A stretch of 64,000 nucleotides of DNA from positions 56,329,452 through 56,393,451 of the forward strand of contig NC_087069.1 in assembly GCF_963678635.1 (NCBI RefSeq). The letters run 5' to 3'. This document shows, one piece after another, positions 41,875 through 52,849 of this stretch. The position numbers and the translations under genes are program-made. This DNA is from Symsagittifera roscoffensis (Eukaryota; Xenacoelomorpha; Acoela; Convolutidae). Below the pieces are notes generated by a model, which saw nothing but the letters and a program-made list of their open reading frames with translations, was not told the DNA's origin and did not search any database. Numbering within the stretch: the first letter of the stretch is position 1; each line of letters opens with the position of its first letter.

Positions 41875-43891
41875 ACTTGAAATAAGCGAACAGTTCAGGT
41901 CAATAAATGAGGCAACTAACTTAGTCGATTAGTAAACACTCGTTTTTTGTTCATCCTCTGACTTGGTTGGTTCAGGTGTTTAACAACGGGGGCACTTGCT
42001 CTTGAACTTGTACTGAAACTAACTCTGTTTTAGGCCCACACGTCGGTTTTGATAGGGTTTAGCAACCTTTGAAGCTCATAACGATTGTGTCAATGAGTGA
42101 ATATTTGAGAAGGCATGAATTGTTTCAGTCATATTTGAATTACAGACTAGAAATTGTAGAATAAACTACTTGGAGGGCGCCTCTCTGTGTTGCTAGTCTA
42201 GATGCAGATGCGCGTGAAGCAGTTTGTCTGCAATAATGAGTAATGAGGGTAATAGTAACAACATTTCATTTCTGTGAAGCATGGTTACCCGCTTAATCAG
42301 CTAAGAATATCCCCCCCCCCCGCACAATATGTTCCCATCACAAAATTCACAGCAAAACTCTTCAAGTTTCACATTCCCCCAAAGCTTTTGACAGTAAGAT
42401 TCGCTGCAAACCTAAAAACAAAGAAAGGTTTTCCAAAACTTCAAAGTTTTCTCGGAGGGCAAGCTCTTTTAAATGTTTAATGATAGTTTAGTTTTGTAGA
42501 AAAAGAGTAGATACAATCAGTTTCAGATACCATTACTTTCTTTCCCATCCACTTACCAAACGGTAAATTGGTAATTAAAATTGAAGTGCTTAAATTTTCA
42601 AACCACTACTTTTCTCTCCGTTATTATTTTTTTTGAATTCTCGAATTGCGACTGAAAGAGCTCTAGTGCAATACTACAGTTGATTTTCCTTCGAGTTACC
42701 TAACATCGCAGAGCGAACCCACACTACGCCATAGTTTCTTTTCTTCCCTTTTTGAGAATGGTCGGGAAAAAATGTTGTCAGGTTGTTATGGTCAGAAACT
42801 GAAACTGAAATGAGTCGAGTGCCATTGCAGTATATAAAGAGGAAGAGTTGGCTCTAAATGAACAATTTGTAAGGTAAATGATTTCAGTAGAAAGAGTAGA
42901 ATGGTGGCCACCCGAGGACTTGTCATAAATCACCCAGCTGTCAATTGTCAGTCGACTGAATTGGAGGAAGTCTTCATGTGACCAAACTCTGACGACATCT
43001 CCACTTACCTCACATTATTTCATTTAGAGTTAGCTCTTTCTGTTCAAGTTACTGCAAATACACTTTGTGAGCGACTATGAAAAATGGGCTATTTGCATGG
43101 ATAAAAATCGATTATATTAGATAATCTACATAATTAAATTGGTTCTTGAATAAATAGTTTTCTCTTTTAAGAACTGCTGAGATCTACATAGACTTATGTT
43201 AGTCTGATCTCTCAGCGGTGTACCTCTTCTTCTACACCCCCTGATTATACCCCCGCATTTACACCCGCCCCCGGTTTACAAACCAAACCGAACCCATCCC
43301 CCCCCCCCTTTTACACTCCCAACCCCGTTTACATAACAATTTTGCAAACGTGAAGAGGTTATAACCCATTAATCAATCAAAATGGATTGCAAATAGACTG
43401 CTGATCCATTCTAATGGGTTTTTTTGATTGTAAGTTATTGGAATTAGTCGATTAGAACACCAATGTTTTATGTTCAAATAATTTGGCAACAAAGACAGAG
43501 TTAATGACAACATTTTAGGCAATATTTCTCCCTTATAATGAAATTTTATTCATGAAAGACCGGTGCGGGCATGCTTGCCCGAACTGGCTTTTTATGGATA
43601 ATAAACTATTACATATAGACTTTCAGTGGCTGTTTTTATAAAACTCAAAACAAACGATTATCATCGACTTAAAATTGACTTTACTTTTACTTTTTGTCAA
43701 ACCAATAAAATCAATTTCAATCGATTATAACCAGTTATAATGGATTCTTATCAGTTTTTAAATTTTGTGAAAAAGTTTCAATCTCAGTGCAGTGTATTCA
43801 AAAATGGACTGTTTTTTTGACTGAACACAACGTTGCATTATATAAACTGTCAGAGAGGTACACGTTAGGGCGATAATGTAAGGGGTGTACG
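41875..43891. other. Upstream region of the GT14 exon; no other gene
   Basis: No coding sequence is seen. A TATATAAAGA box occurs on the plus strand at 42831-42840, 40 bp before an AT-poor stretch, but no gene follows it. Positions 43240-43330 hold a C-rich CCCC...TTTACAC array. Positions 43640-43760 hold the recurring AATCGATTATAA motif. A C-run is at 42311-42320. Confidence 0.45.
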
Positions 43892-44314
43892 CAGGGGCGG
43901 ATTTAGGGGGGGGGGGGCGCTTTGGCAGACGCGTTTTTCATGTATTCGACCCCCTGCTGACCCAAAGGGTCCACCCCTTTGGTACTTTTTAAGAAATCCT
44001 TTTTTGGCCTACCGACCCTAAAATTTTTCCAAAAGTGCCTTTGGTGCCAATATATACTAATTTTGAGAGGGAGCGCGCGCCAAAAAACGCGATTTATTTG
44101 TCAACATTTTCCAAAAAGTGCCCAAAAACGGCTTTTTTGACCTGTTTTTTCAAAAAGTTGCCTGCTGCGCAGAAAATTTGGCCAAAACAATGTTTTTTTA
44201 GTGCTTTAGGAGAGCTCGGAAAATTAATTTTGTCGACGTCAAAAAAGGTCGAAATTTTCGATTTTTTTTTTTTGAAAATCCGCCCCCCTCGAGAAAATGC
44301 TAGATCCGCCCCTG
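43892..44314. mobile_element. hAT-like MITE
   Basis: The ends CAGGGGCGGATTTAG (left) and CTAGATCCGCCCCTG (right) are inverted. They are the type of terminus widespread in hAT-family elements. The interior is 423 bp without a transposase and with a poly-G tract near 43905. I could not see a perfect 8-bp target duplication. Confidence 0.7.
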
Positions 44315-47264
44315 GTGATCGAATGGGGGGCTACCACGCGCGAACTATATACATGCAAAGTTGATTGGCTTAGATACGCAGCCAAGGGAAATGCAGAAGT
44401 TGTGGCCAGTCATGCAAATAAGTTTTTATCAAAAGTTTAGATAAAATAATTAGTTTTTGGGGCAGCGGTGGTGAGCGGAGCAGCTGTTAACCGTAGGATA
44501 CTCGTGGTCATTTTTGATCCATGCTCGTTGCTTGATGGTGAGGCAACCTTACCCAGCCCAGAAAAATAGTTTAAAAAGTTTTAATTTTTAAGCAGGGGCG
44601 CGGTGTTCCATTAAAAGCTGAACAGCTCTTATGGAAATCCTTTCTCCTGTGAATAAATCTTTTCTTTTGTCAATTATATTGAGTCTTAAATCGATTATAA
44701 TTGAATTGTGTTTTTAAGGAAATAATCTATTATAAAGACACTATAATCGATTTCATGCTCAATGGTCTAAGTTTGCAACAATATTGGATAATAAGGACAA
44801 AACTTTGGACAAAATTTTTCAATTATAAATTTTTTCCACAAACTCCGTTGTGGGTAAGTAATCGTTTGACCTGCATAAAGAGGCATTGGTAATGTCAAAT
44901 TCAGAAAAGTTTGCAGATGAAAATAGTATTTAATTATTGGGAGAAGAAGTTGCATGCGCTCACTCAGCTGGGAGAAATAGGAGAGATAAATAAGTGTGGA
45001 GTAAATGAGAGTACAGACCATTCAAAGAAAGTGGCTGTCTGCTCACATGACAGAGTAAACAAGCCATGTAAACATGTGAGCTATAATGAGTTGAAACAAA
45101 TGAGCTGAGCAGACAAGTGTTCAGGTGGACATTTGATTCATGGCCGTTATTGCCATACTCAGTTTCAGTTATGCAGTTCATACCATCAAACTAACTGGAC
45201 TGACGAAGAAGTATTCTGTAGATTAGACTCAACACACAGTATATTTGATGTTGCTCGTGGTAGTGTGTTACAGCTACAGCAGTTACTGAAGCCCCACTCT
45301 TAAACTGCACAGCTTAATCACTTCACGAAGACACACGAGTTGCTCACACTCTCAGCTATACAATCAAAATAGCAGACTATTAAACTAATTGAATGTAGAA
45401 TCAACCGTAAAACTTATTTCATTTTAATTATCACAACTGTGAACAAAATTCTAACCAGGATAGCCGGTTGCTGCGCAAGTATCACAGAATGTTCCGACCA
45501 TACCGCTAATTGTTCTCCCTTTTCAATGGCTGTTTTCAGGCTGACCAATATAAGTGATATTCTACCGATTAAAAAACTAGAGCGTTGACCTTTGACGAGG
45601 AAGCTTCAACAAGAACACTCAAGGCAGTTTTGTTGTCTTGGGAGGCATCAAAACATCAAAATTTAAGCTGTCTGCCAGTGCTCGCAAGGTACCTTTTTCA
45701 CCCGGATCGAGATCCATCACACTTTTAAGAGAGTAAAAACCGTGTAACATGTCATTTTGTAACAAAAATTGCATAAAAATTTTGGATATTGCCATAAGGT
45801 AATTTTTAAGTTCAAAATCCAGTTCACATAGCTTAGTCTGGCTTGTGAATCTTTTGATGTGAAAGTACGTAAGTACCAGAAATTGGTAGCGATGATTGCG
45901 CCACTGCTTGTTGCGGGTGGCGCTATCGGAGCCATTTTCAGGTTCGCACCGCCTGTGCCATGTCGCACGGTCACGTTTTTCATCAGTCTTTTCCGATTTC
46001 TTCGACTCGATAGACCCGTGAGATCTCAACCCGGGAGCAAATTAAAGCCAGGATGTTCAGAAGAACCGGGTCGAGATGCTTACTTTATTTTTTGACCGTG
46101 CTCGACCCAAGCGTGGCGGTCCTGCATGTGATCAGCAAATATGCTGTTCTAGCTAATTGCACATTAAAAACACATCACATCTACTGGATCAATTCGCTCA
46201 ATGCATCTGTTACAATTTTGTCACAAAAAAGTCCGATAAAAACTCATTTCTCGATCTGCTCACTTCAAATATGTTCGAGGTATGTTTCGACTGTTTGTTT
46301 CGAGTTTGCGCTCGACATAAACCCTGACTCGGCTATTCTTTTTCGGTCGAACACTAACATGTCGAAAGTTGAAATATAAAGTGAGCACCTCGACTCGGGT
46401 GTCACTTGATTATTCATCGTTTTGGATGCAACTGTTGAATCACATGGTTTGACAATCAAACTCACTTTAGAGAATGCGACTCTGGGTTAATCTATTAATC
46501 GACAGATAGTAGTACAATTAACAAAAAGCAGTCGAATTATTAAATTTCAAACTAGATAAGAATGATTTCTTTTTCTCGCCCTCCACTCGATGCAAAAATA
46601 TAGAATCGGAGGTGAAGCTCTCATCATTAGTTCGTGCCGACTGTTAATTTTGTAAAGAACTTTCCGAAACGACTTTTTCCATACTTACTTTGCTCAACGG
46701 GGTTAAAAGCAAAAATCATTGGAAAAAATAATATCCAAATGAAGTTATAACAGGAATAAAGTAGTGGGTATATTGGAGGTCTGTTTGTATGCAGACACAC
46801 ACACACACACAGCAGACAGAGTGAACTGGAAGAATAAGAGTCTGTTCACGTGGAAGCGCATGCGGATAATTGAGGAAAGGATGAGGATGGCATATTGGGC
46901 ATAATATAGGACAGATACAGTGGAAAGTATTGAAGGGGAAAGGGTAGTGGAATGGGACTGTGCCCCACATAACCACACGGGCTAAAACGAAGGCAGCAAT
47001 GGGGAAAAGAGGCTTCAATGCTATAGTTGTAGTGTATGCCATCTCAGCATGGAAGCAGAATTCCAACGAGGGAAATGCTTGGATGAGAAGATTGGCCTCC
47101 TACCCTCCAACAGACAGACAAAGCACTAGGCCGGACAAGGGCAACGAAGCCCACAGTTGAAAACAGTCCCGCAATGCAATCCCCTTTTCTCTTTACATAC
47201 AATCTTTTGGCTTGACGTCGTATAAAAAACCGGCCGTCAACTTGGCGAAACCCCTCCAACCGGT
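44315..47264. other. Non-coding DNA; tRNA-like patch and (AC)n
   Basis: No gene is supported. Around 44460-44520, GGGGCAGCGGTGGTGAGCGG (A-box-like) and GTGGTCATTTTTGATCC (B-box-like) suggest a decayed tRNA-derived SINE. An (AC)n run lies at 46793-46811. Frames near 45619-46029 and 46716-47066 lack any family motif. Confidence 0.4.
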
Positions 47265-47470
47265 TATCAACCCCCCCCCCCCCCACGTTTACACCCTCCA
47301 AATTTATACCCCCGCGTTTACCTCTTGTTTACATCCCCCTGTGCACACTTCCTCCCACGTTTATCCTGCTCTACGTAGGGGGGGGGGGGGGGGGTGGGGG
47401 TAAACGGGAGGATGGTGTAAACGGGGGAGGCGGTAAACGTGGGGGAGGGTGTGGAGGTGTAAACGTGGGG
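47265..47470. repeat. C-rich/G-rich inverted array of CCCCCGTTTACA units
   Basis: The left half (47265-47375) is C-rich with GTTTACACCC-type units. After a 17-nt G run at 47380 the right half has the complementary GGGGGTGTAAAC type. The two halves could pair, and the G-runs could form quadruplexes. Related arrays occur at 395-540, 37980-38050 and 43240-43330. Confidence 0.8.
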
Positions 47471-47603
47471 GTTTTTATACTGCCCAAAGGGCTGACATGT
47501 GTCGGCAATGGGAGGTAAAATTAACTAGGGAGAGAAAAAAAAACAATTTATGAGAAAAATTGAGAACCAAAAAAGATAAATAATCTTAAAGTTTTTTAGG
47601 CCG

Positions 47604-47810
47604 TGTAGAAGTATGCCTGTGTATTACTTCGGTAACGTAAGAACATCACGAAAAAGAATCACGAAAACAACACGAAAAAAAAACTTTAATTCACATAAAT
47701 ACGCTAGCACACTGGCTGTGTGAACATAAGACACTGACTAAAACGTTGACCTTGGTGGTCCTATGACATATTTAAAAGATACGTAAATATAGTATGACCT
47801 CTACACCACA
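47604..47810 (-). repeat. 3' LTR of the small LTR element
   Basis: 207 bp. On the minus strand it begins TGTGGTGTAG and ends CATACTTCTACA, with TG...CA termini. The region 47716-47810 matches 49615-49710. Confidence 0.78.
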
Positions 47811-48044
47811 TTCCCCTTCAAGGCAATTCATAACTGACACTAAATATACATAGCACCTATAGTGATTTCAAAATAAAATACATTAGTTCGTTCATAGACC
47901 TTAACTAGTCTTTAACCGTAGGTTAGAGCTCTATCCCTCCCGAAAGGAGCTCTATCCTCCTCCTCCTTCTCCTCCTCAGCCTAAGTTTTCGAGTTTCTCG
48001 AGAATCTGCCGGTGGTCGTTTTTGGTCATACTAATGGCCGATAA

Positions 48045-49432
48045 TTAATCCACGATAACCAAATCGTCGATCGCCAATGGACCGCTAGAATCCCCGCTAG
48101 TATTGATGTCCGCTATCCCTTGTATCACGGCCACTGGCTCTATTTTTTCTCTCCACCTTTCTCGTCCGCACTTGAATCTTGTGGTTGTATTGAAATCGCC
48201 ACTGCTTCCACAGCCTTTGGCGTTTCCCCTTAACCGAATCAACAGCTTTTGGCAATTTGTCTGTGATCGCTTTCTGGTTTCCGTTTGTCATTATTGAAAT
48301 GTTTTCGTTTCGGTTGTCGCTTGACTTAATTGGGGTAATAGTCTTAACTCTTCTAGCCGCCGGTAACGTACGGTTCAAATTGCTTGGTCTAATTTGTACC
48401 AGTAAAACTCTCCCAGCCTGATCTGTGCTAGTTTTTTGAATTTCCGCCGAGGGCAACGTCGACAAGTTTACTCAGATTCGGATTGCGGCGACTGTTCCAT
48501 AGTCGGGCTTCCAGGCCCTGATATAACGATTGTAATCGAAAACCGTCGATAACTTTACGTGCTTCATCTGTCATCGTTGAGATTCCTGATGAATGGTTAA
48601 TAGAGCGCCTGAGCTTATCCAGAACATCAACAAAATGTCCGGAAACTTGTTGATCAAGAACTGTCATGTCGTCCTGGATGTAATCCTTCCCCAGTAAAAG
48701 CGGTACAATTCTCTTTCAAAATATGTATCGTCTGCTCTCCGTCTTTTTGGGCTCGGAATCTTCTTCGGAGACAATTGCACAATAATTCTCTTACTGTTTT
48801 TGCGGTACTAGTTACCGCGTTACTCCCTCCTCTATTGCGATTCACTAAACTTGGCGTACCACTCGTCGCCGCCTTTGACAATCCTTCTAATTCTTCATTT
48901 GAGGTGTTTTGCGTCTGTCCTACTACGTTCACACCCGCTGCGCCGCCGGTAACTACGCTCGTAACAACCTGTCTCCCAAGAACTTAGGTGGCCGACGCTC
49001 CCTTAATGGCCGTGTTTTATGCCGAGTTACCGCTTTATTCTGTTTGACGGCACTCCCCTGGCTCGGACCTGGACTAGTCTGCGGCGGGGTTTTCGGCTCC
49101 TCCTGTGTTATGTCTTTTGGCACCTTTTGAGGTGATGACATTACCGCTTCGGATTTTGGCCCTTGCGTGTGCATTTCCTGTGAGTTATCGATATCTCTTT
49201 CCTCCGATTCTTCCTCCCCGTCCTCCGCGGATGACAATTCGATTTGATTATCCGGTACTGGGACTGGCCCCATTCGAAACGCACTTCCCTCCTCCGAGCT
49301 GGAGTATGGCACGGTGCCTCTCTGAGAAGTTCCTTCTGTCGATACGAACGTTTGAGACTCCTCTTTCATGTCAGTGGCATGCTTATTTTCCACTATCCGT
49401 TCTGATGGCAATATGTCCGGTTGCTGCTGCAC
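48045..49432 (-). pseudogene. Gag-like polyprotein fragments
   Basis: Minus-strand frames 48953-49432, 48654-48932, 48428-48667 and 48097-48465 follow one another with shifts. The first is Ser/Glu/Pro-rich with a RERRPPKFLGDRLL end. The third (FVDVLDKLRRSI..., GFRLQSLYQGLEARLW, NPNLSKLVDVALGG) resembles the C-terminal helical half of retrotransposon capsid domains. The last is basic. This is a moderate-confidence call, supported by the LTR context. Confidence 0.5.
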
Positions 49433-49611
49433 TTCTATATCCTTTCCGGACTCGCCGTTGACATAAGCCCCTCCGATGAGCTATCGATCAAAATCGGATC
49501 CTCCGCAGTTCTACTGGTTTGATATGCCCCGACTTACAAGGTGGTTTTTCTCTCTCTTTAGAAGCCGCCAACGCCGCTGTTTTCCGTGCATCCCACTCGG
49601 TTTGTACTCCG

Positions 49612-49710
49612 TGTGAACACGTGTGAACATAAAACACTGACTCTAACGTTGACTGGTCCTATGACCTTATATAATAGCATACGTAATTATAGTATGACCT
49701 CTACACCACA
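49612..49710 (-). repeat. 5' LTR of the small LTR element, truncated
   Basis: About 99 bp matching the promoter-proximal half of the other LTR (shared GTGTGAACATAA, ACGTTGAC and TATAGTATGACCTCTACACC segments on the plus strand). The other half is missing. Confidence 0.7.
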
Positions 49711-49715
49711 GGCCG

Positions 49716-51193
49716 AATCAAATTTTAATTTATCTGTAATATGTATCAGGCCAAAATCAATTATTAGATTTTGAATATACTGCACTTTCCTTAGAAATTT
49801 CAGGAAAATTACCAACAGATGGTTTATTATCTATTATAATTGAGTATAATTGACTAAAATTGATTTTTTTATTTTGTCAAAGAATAAATTATACTCCATT
49901 TTCAATCGCTTATTAGGGATCTTTTTCTAAAATTATAGAGTCTGACAGTGTAATTTTTATCTAATCGTTATTCTCCATAAAACTCCAGTACGGGATGATT
50001 TTCATTCTATAATAATCATACTCAGTTCGCAAAAAAATGGTATTTCCGAAGCCTTGAATGTTCCACCTGCTTTTTAACATTAATCAATCAGTTTAATTTT
50101 TTGAAATTGAGGTAGCTTTTAGAAAAAATAAACAATCGAAAGTTTTGGTCAATCTTATAGTCTTTTATTGAAAACTTCGCCCCATAGGCCATGGAAAGTA
50201 TAAATTATGCATTTAGCGTCTAGTAACGTACCACCAAGACTGCTTGTGTCTTAGGGCAAAGCCGTGAATGTACCGACTGCTTTTGAAGGCCAATTTTAAA
50301 AAATGAATGACTGGTTGACGAAGTAATTGCGAAGAAAAAATAATTTTTGTGATAGGATTTTTTCAAATTTTTTTGTGCCTATTGGCCGAAGTAGCACTTT
50401 TCCAGCCACTGTAACTTCCAGAAAATCATCACATGTAAAATATCTTTTTACACTTCATTTCAGTTGGTAAATTGTTCTGTCACAAACTCTTAATTGAAAA
50501 GTCGACAATTGACTGAAAAAAAAACACCCCAGGCATAAATATTCTGAGCAAGGTTATATGGCTGCTTACCTATTAACATCACGAAGAAATCGGGCGATAG
50601 TTGTCCCTAGTTTGGCTGCTAATTTGACAAAATCTAATTTTTCAAAAATTGATAACAGGTAAGAATCAATTTTAAACCTGAGCTCAAAACTCGAACTAGA
50701 AAGGGAAAATTTTTTTAGCATTGAGATCAATCATAGCAAACATATATAAATGAACTTTAGGGATCAAATAATTGAGCCGTTTATTTTCTGAAAATTAATT
50801 TCCATAATTTTAAATGAGACTAGTTTGCTCGTACCAAGGCAACACCTTGAATATTTTGACTGCATGTTAATGATCATGGAAAAAGTTCAACTATGAAATT
50901 TTCGTAACAAATGATTCAACCCCCAGTCGCTATTTGAAAAAAAAGATAATTGTAACATCTAATAACGGGTTTATTGGAATAACTACCACACCTCTATTCA
51001 ACTATTTAACCTCGTTTTCTAAGTTTGAATTTCAGTCAGTCAGAATCGGGCATAACTAGCAGCATAATTTAATATAAACCAAGTCAACTATGTGGTGGAA
51101 GGTATCATTTTGGTCAGTTTTGTGACCACATTTGATTCATAGAAATTATTTTGGAAATACTATACAATGTGGTAATATGGTGGACTGAAAAAC
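49716..51193. other. Non-coding, no gene recognised
   Basis: AT-rich. AATCGATTATAA-type motifs lie at 49830-49910. No family match is seen on either strand. Confidence 0.4.
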
Positions 51194-52425
51194 ATGTATA
51201 TTTCCATATGTAAAAAGCGAGTTGTCCAAAGTGGCAGAAAAAGAACCTCAAGCTGCTTTAGTTGGATTAACAAGATCACTGCAATGCGAATGGAATTTTG
51301 TCCAGAGAGTAGTCAAAGATACGTCGCAGTTGTTTGCTCCTCTCGAGAAGATGTTGGAGGAAAACTTTTTGCCGAGCTTACTAGGAACTTCTAGTGTCAG
51401 ATCGTGTTTTGTATTCACTTCCTGTCAAAAGAGGGGGACTAGGTGTACGAAATCCAATAGAAGGTTCCGAACTAGCATTTTCCACTTCACGTGAAGCAAC
51501 CGACTGTCTCGTGAGTTCGATCCTTAACCAAGATGATTTCGACCAAACTCTACACAAAACAAAAATGAGAGAAGCAAGAAAAAATCACGAGGAGAAACAA
51601 AATGCCGTGGACAAAGATAAACTCGATGAATTGCTTGCAGTTTTACCAGCAGATCAGAAACGAGCGATCCGGAGAATAATCGACAACAACTGTTCCTTGT
51701 GGCTAACTTTGCTGCCCTTGTTGAAAGATAATTTTGATTTGTCAGCCACAGAGTTCAGAGACGCTCTATGTGTCAGGTACAGAAAACCACTCAAACGTTC
51801 TTTCTCGAGATGCGATGGATGTCAACAAGATTTTGACTTACAGCATGCACTTTCTTGCAAGAAGGGCGGACTGGTAACACTACGACACAACGAAATAAGA
51901 GACGCAGTGGGCGATCTTGCTTCAATTTTGTGTGTGGAAAGATATGAAAAGAGAACCTGTCGTAAAAGAACCAGATATAGAAAATGGAACCCCGGCACTA
52001 ATTGCAGATCTTTCAGCTCGTGGGGTTTGGGATAGACAGTCGGCTGCGTCGTTCGACATCCGTGTTACAGACACTGACGCTCCGTCTTACCAAAACCGCA
52101 ATCCCATGAATGTACTGAAAACTGCAGAGATTGAGAAAAAAAAAATAAGTATGGACCGGCTTGTGAAGAAAAGCACATGTCTTTCACTCCACTTGTCACT
52201 TCAATAGATGGTGTTTTGGCACCGGAGTTCACGTTTTTCCTCAAACAACTAGCAGATGGTCTGGCATCAAAATGGGACCGCCCATATAGTCATGTCATGT
52301 GCTGGGTGAGATGTAGAATTTCATTCGCTATACTAAGAGCAACCAACATTTGCATCAGAGGCACAAGATCCAAATGCCGATCCCTCGGCGTTGAGGACGG
52401 TTACACACTTGGAATGGCATTCTAA
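51194..52425 (+). pseudogene. 3' half of a retroelement with zinc knuckle and nuclease-like domain
   Basis: A 5'-truncated copy. The main frame (51394-52035) has LPVKRGGLGVRNP, LPADQKRAIRRI, FRDALCVRY, and CDGCQQDFDLQHALSCKKGG followed by LRHNEIRD, a Cys/His knuckle. A shift near 51930 leads to PDIENGTPALIADL and SFDIRVTDTDA, resembling the PD-(D/E)xK core of restriction-like endonucleases in R2-type elements. A further shift leads to the conserved end block (APEF...RCRISFAILRA). The same modules occur in 52850-55664 on the other strand. Confidence 0.72.
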
Positions 52426-52849
52426 AAATTCACACGATGTTAACTGGGGCTTTCATCGCGCATAACTGACTCCTATGATATTAGAATTTCGACACCATTT
52501 GCATAATATTTCGAAAAATATGAGAAGTTTGAAGATAAAAACACAGGATGACAACTGTGAACAAGCAACGAAAAACTTTTCCTTGCACCATTCGAAACCA
52601 ATTTATTTTGATTTTAAGTCAAATTATACTTTTTTTGAAAAAAAAATGTATATTTCCTTTGTTTATTATTGAAAAAGTTTACCATTTAAATCTAATATTT
52701 TCATATTTTTTTCATGTAATCAGTCAATTATCTATTTGGTTCATTTTTTCAACATTTTGTTTCACTTAGGTCCACGTTTTACATTACTAGCAGAGTCTGC
52801 ACATAGCTAGCCAGTTTCTCTGCATTGTAGAACATCCATAAATATTTCT
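52426..52849. other. Spacer between two convergent retroelement copies
   Basis: AT-rich (T-runs at 52620-52760). No gene. It separates the 3' ends of the two convergent copies. Confidence 0.5.

Larger units (their letters stand above)
47604..49710 (-). mobile_element. Short LTR retrotransposon (gag-only) with 5-bp target duplication
   Basis: Direct repeats lie at both ends (47604-47810 and about 49612-49710), and GGCCG is duplicated at 47599-47603 and 49711-49715. On the minus strand a purine tract (CCTTGAAGGGGAA) immediately precedes the TGTGGTGTAG LTR start at 47810, as expected for a 3' LTR. The interior of about 1.8 kb carries gag-like fragments but no reverse transcriptase. It is therefore non-autonomous. 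Confidence 0.8.

Noticed and set aside
42831-42840. TATATAAAGA as a promoter
   Set aside because: The box is on the plus strand and no plus-strand gene follows; such motifs arise easily in AT-rich DNA.
45619-46029. 136-codon minus-strand frame with a DLDPGEKGTLRALADSL segment faintly like a death domain
   Set aside because: The resemblance is short, no splice-supported neighbours are visible, and the overlapping frames are of similar length.
46716-47066. 116-codon minus-strand frame rich in Cys, His and Pro
   Set aside because: It passes through the (AC)n microsatellite, giving CVCVCV, and lacks any domain pattern.
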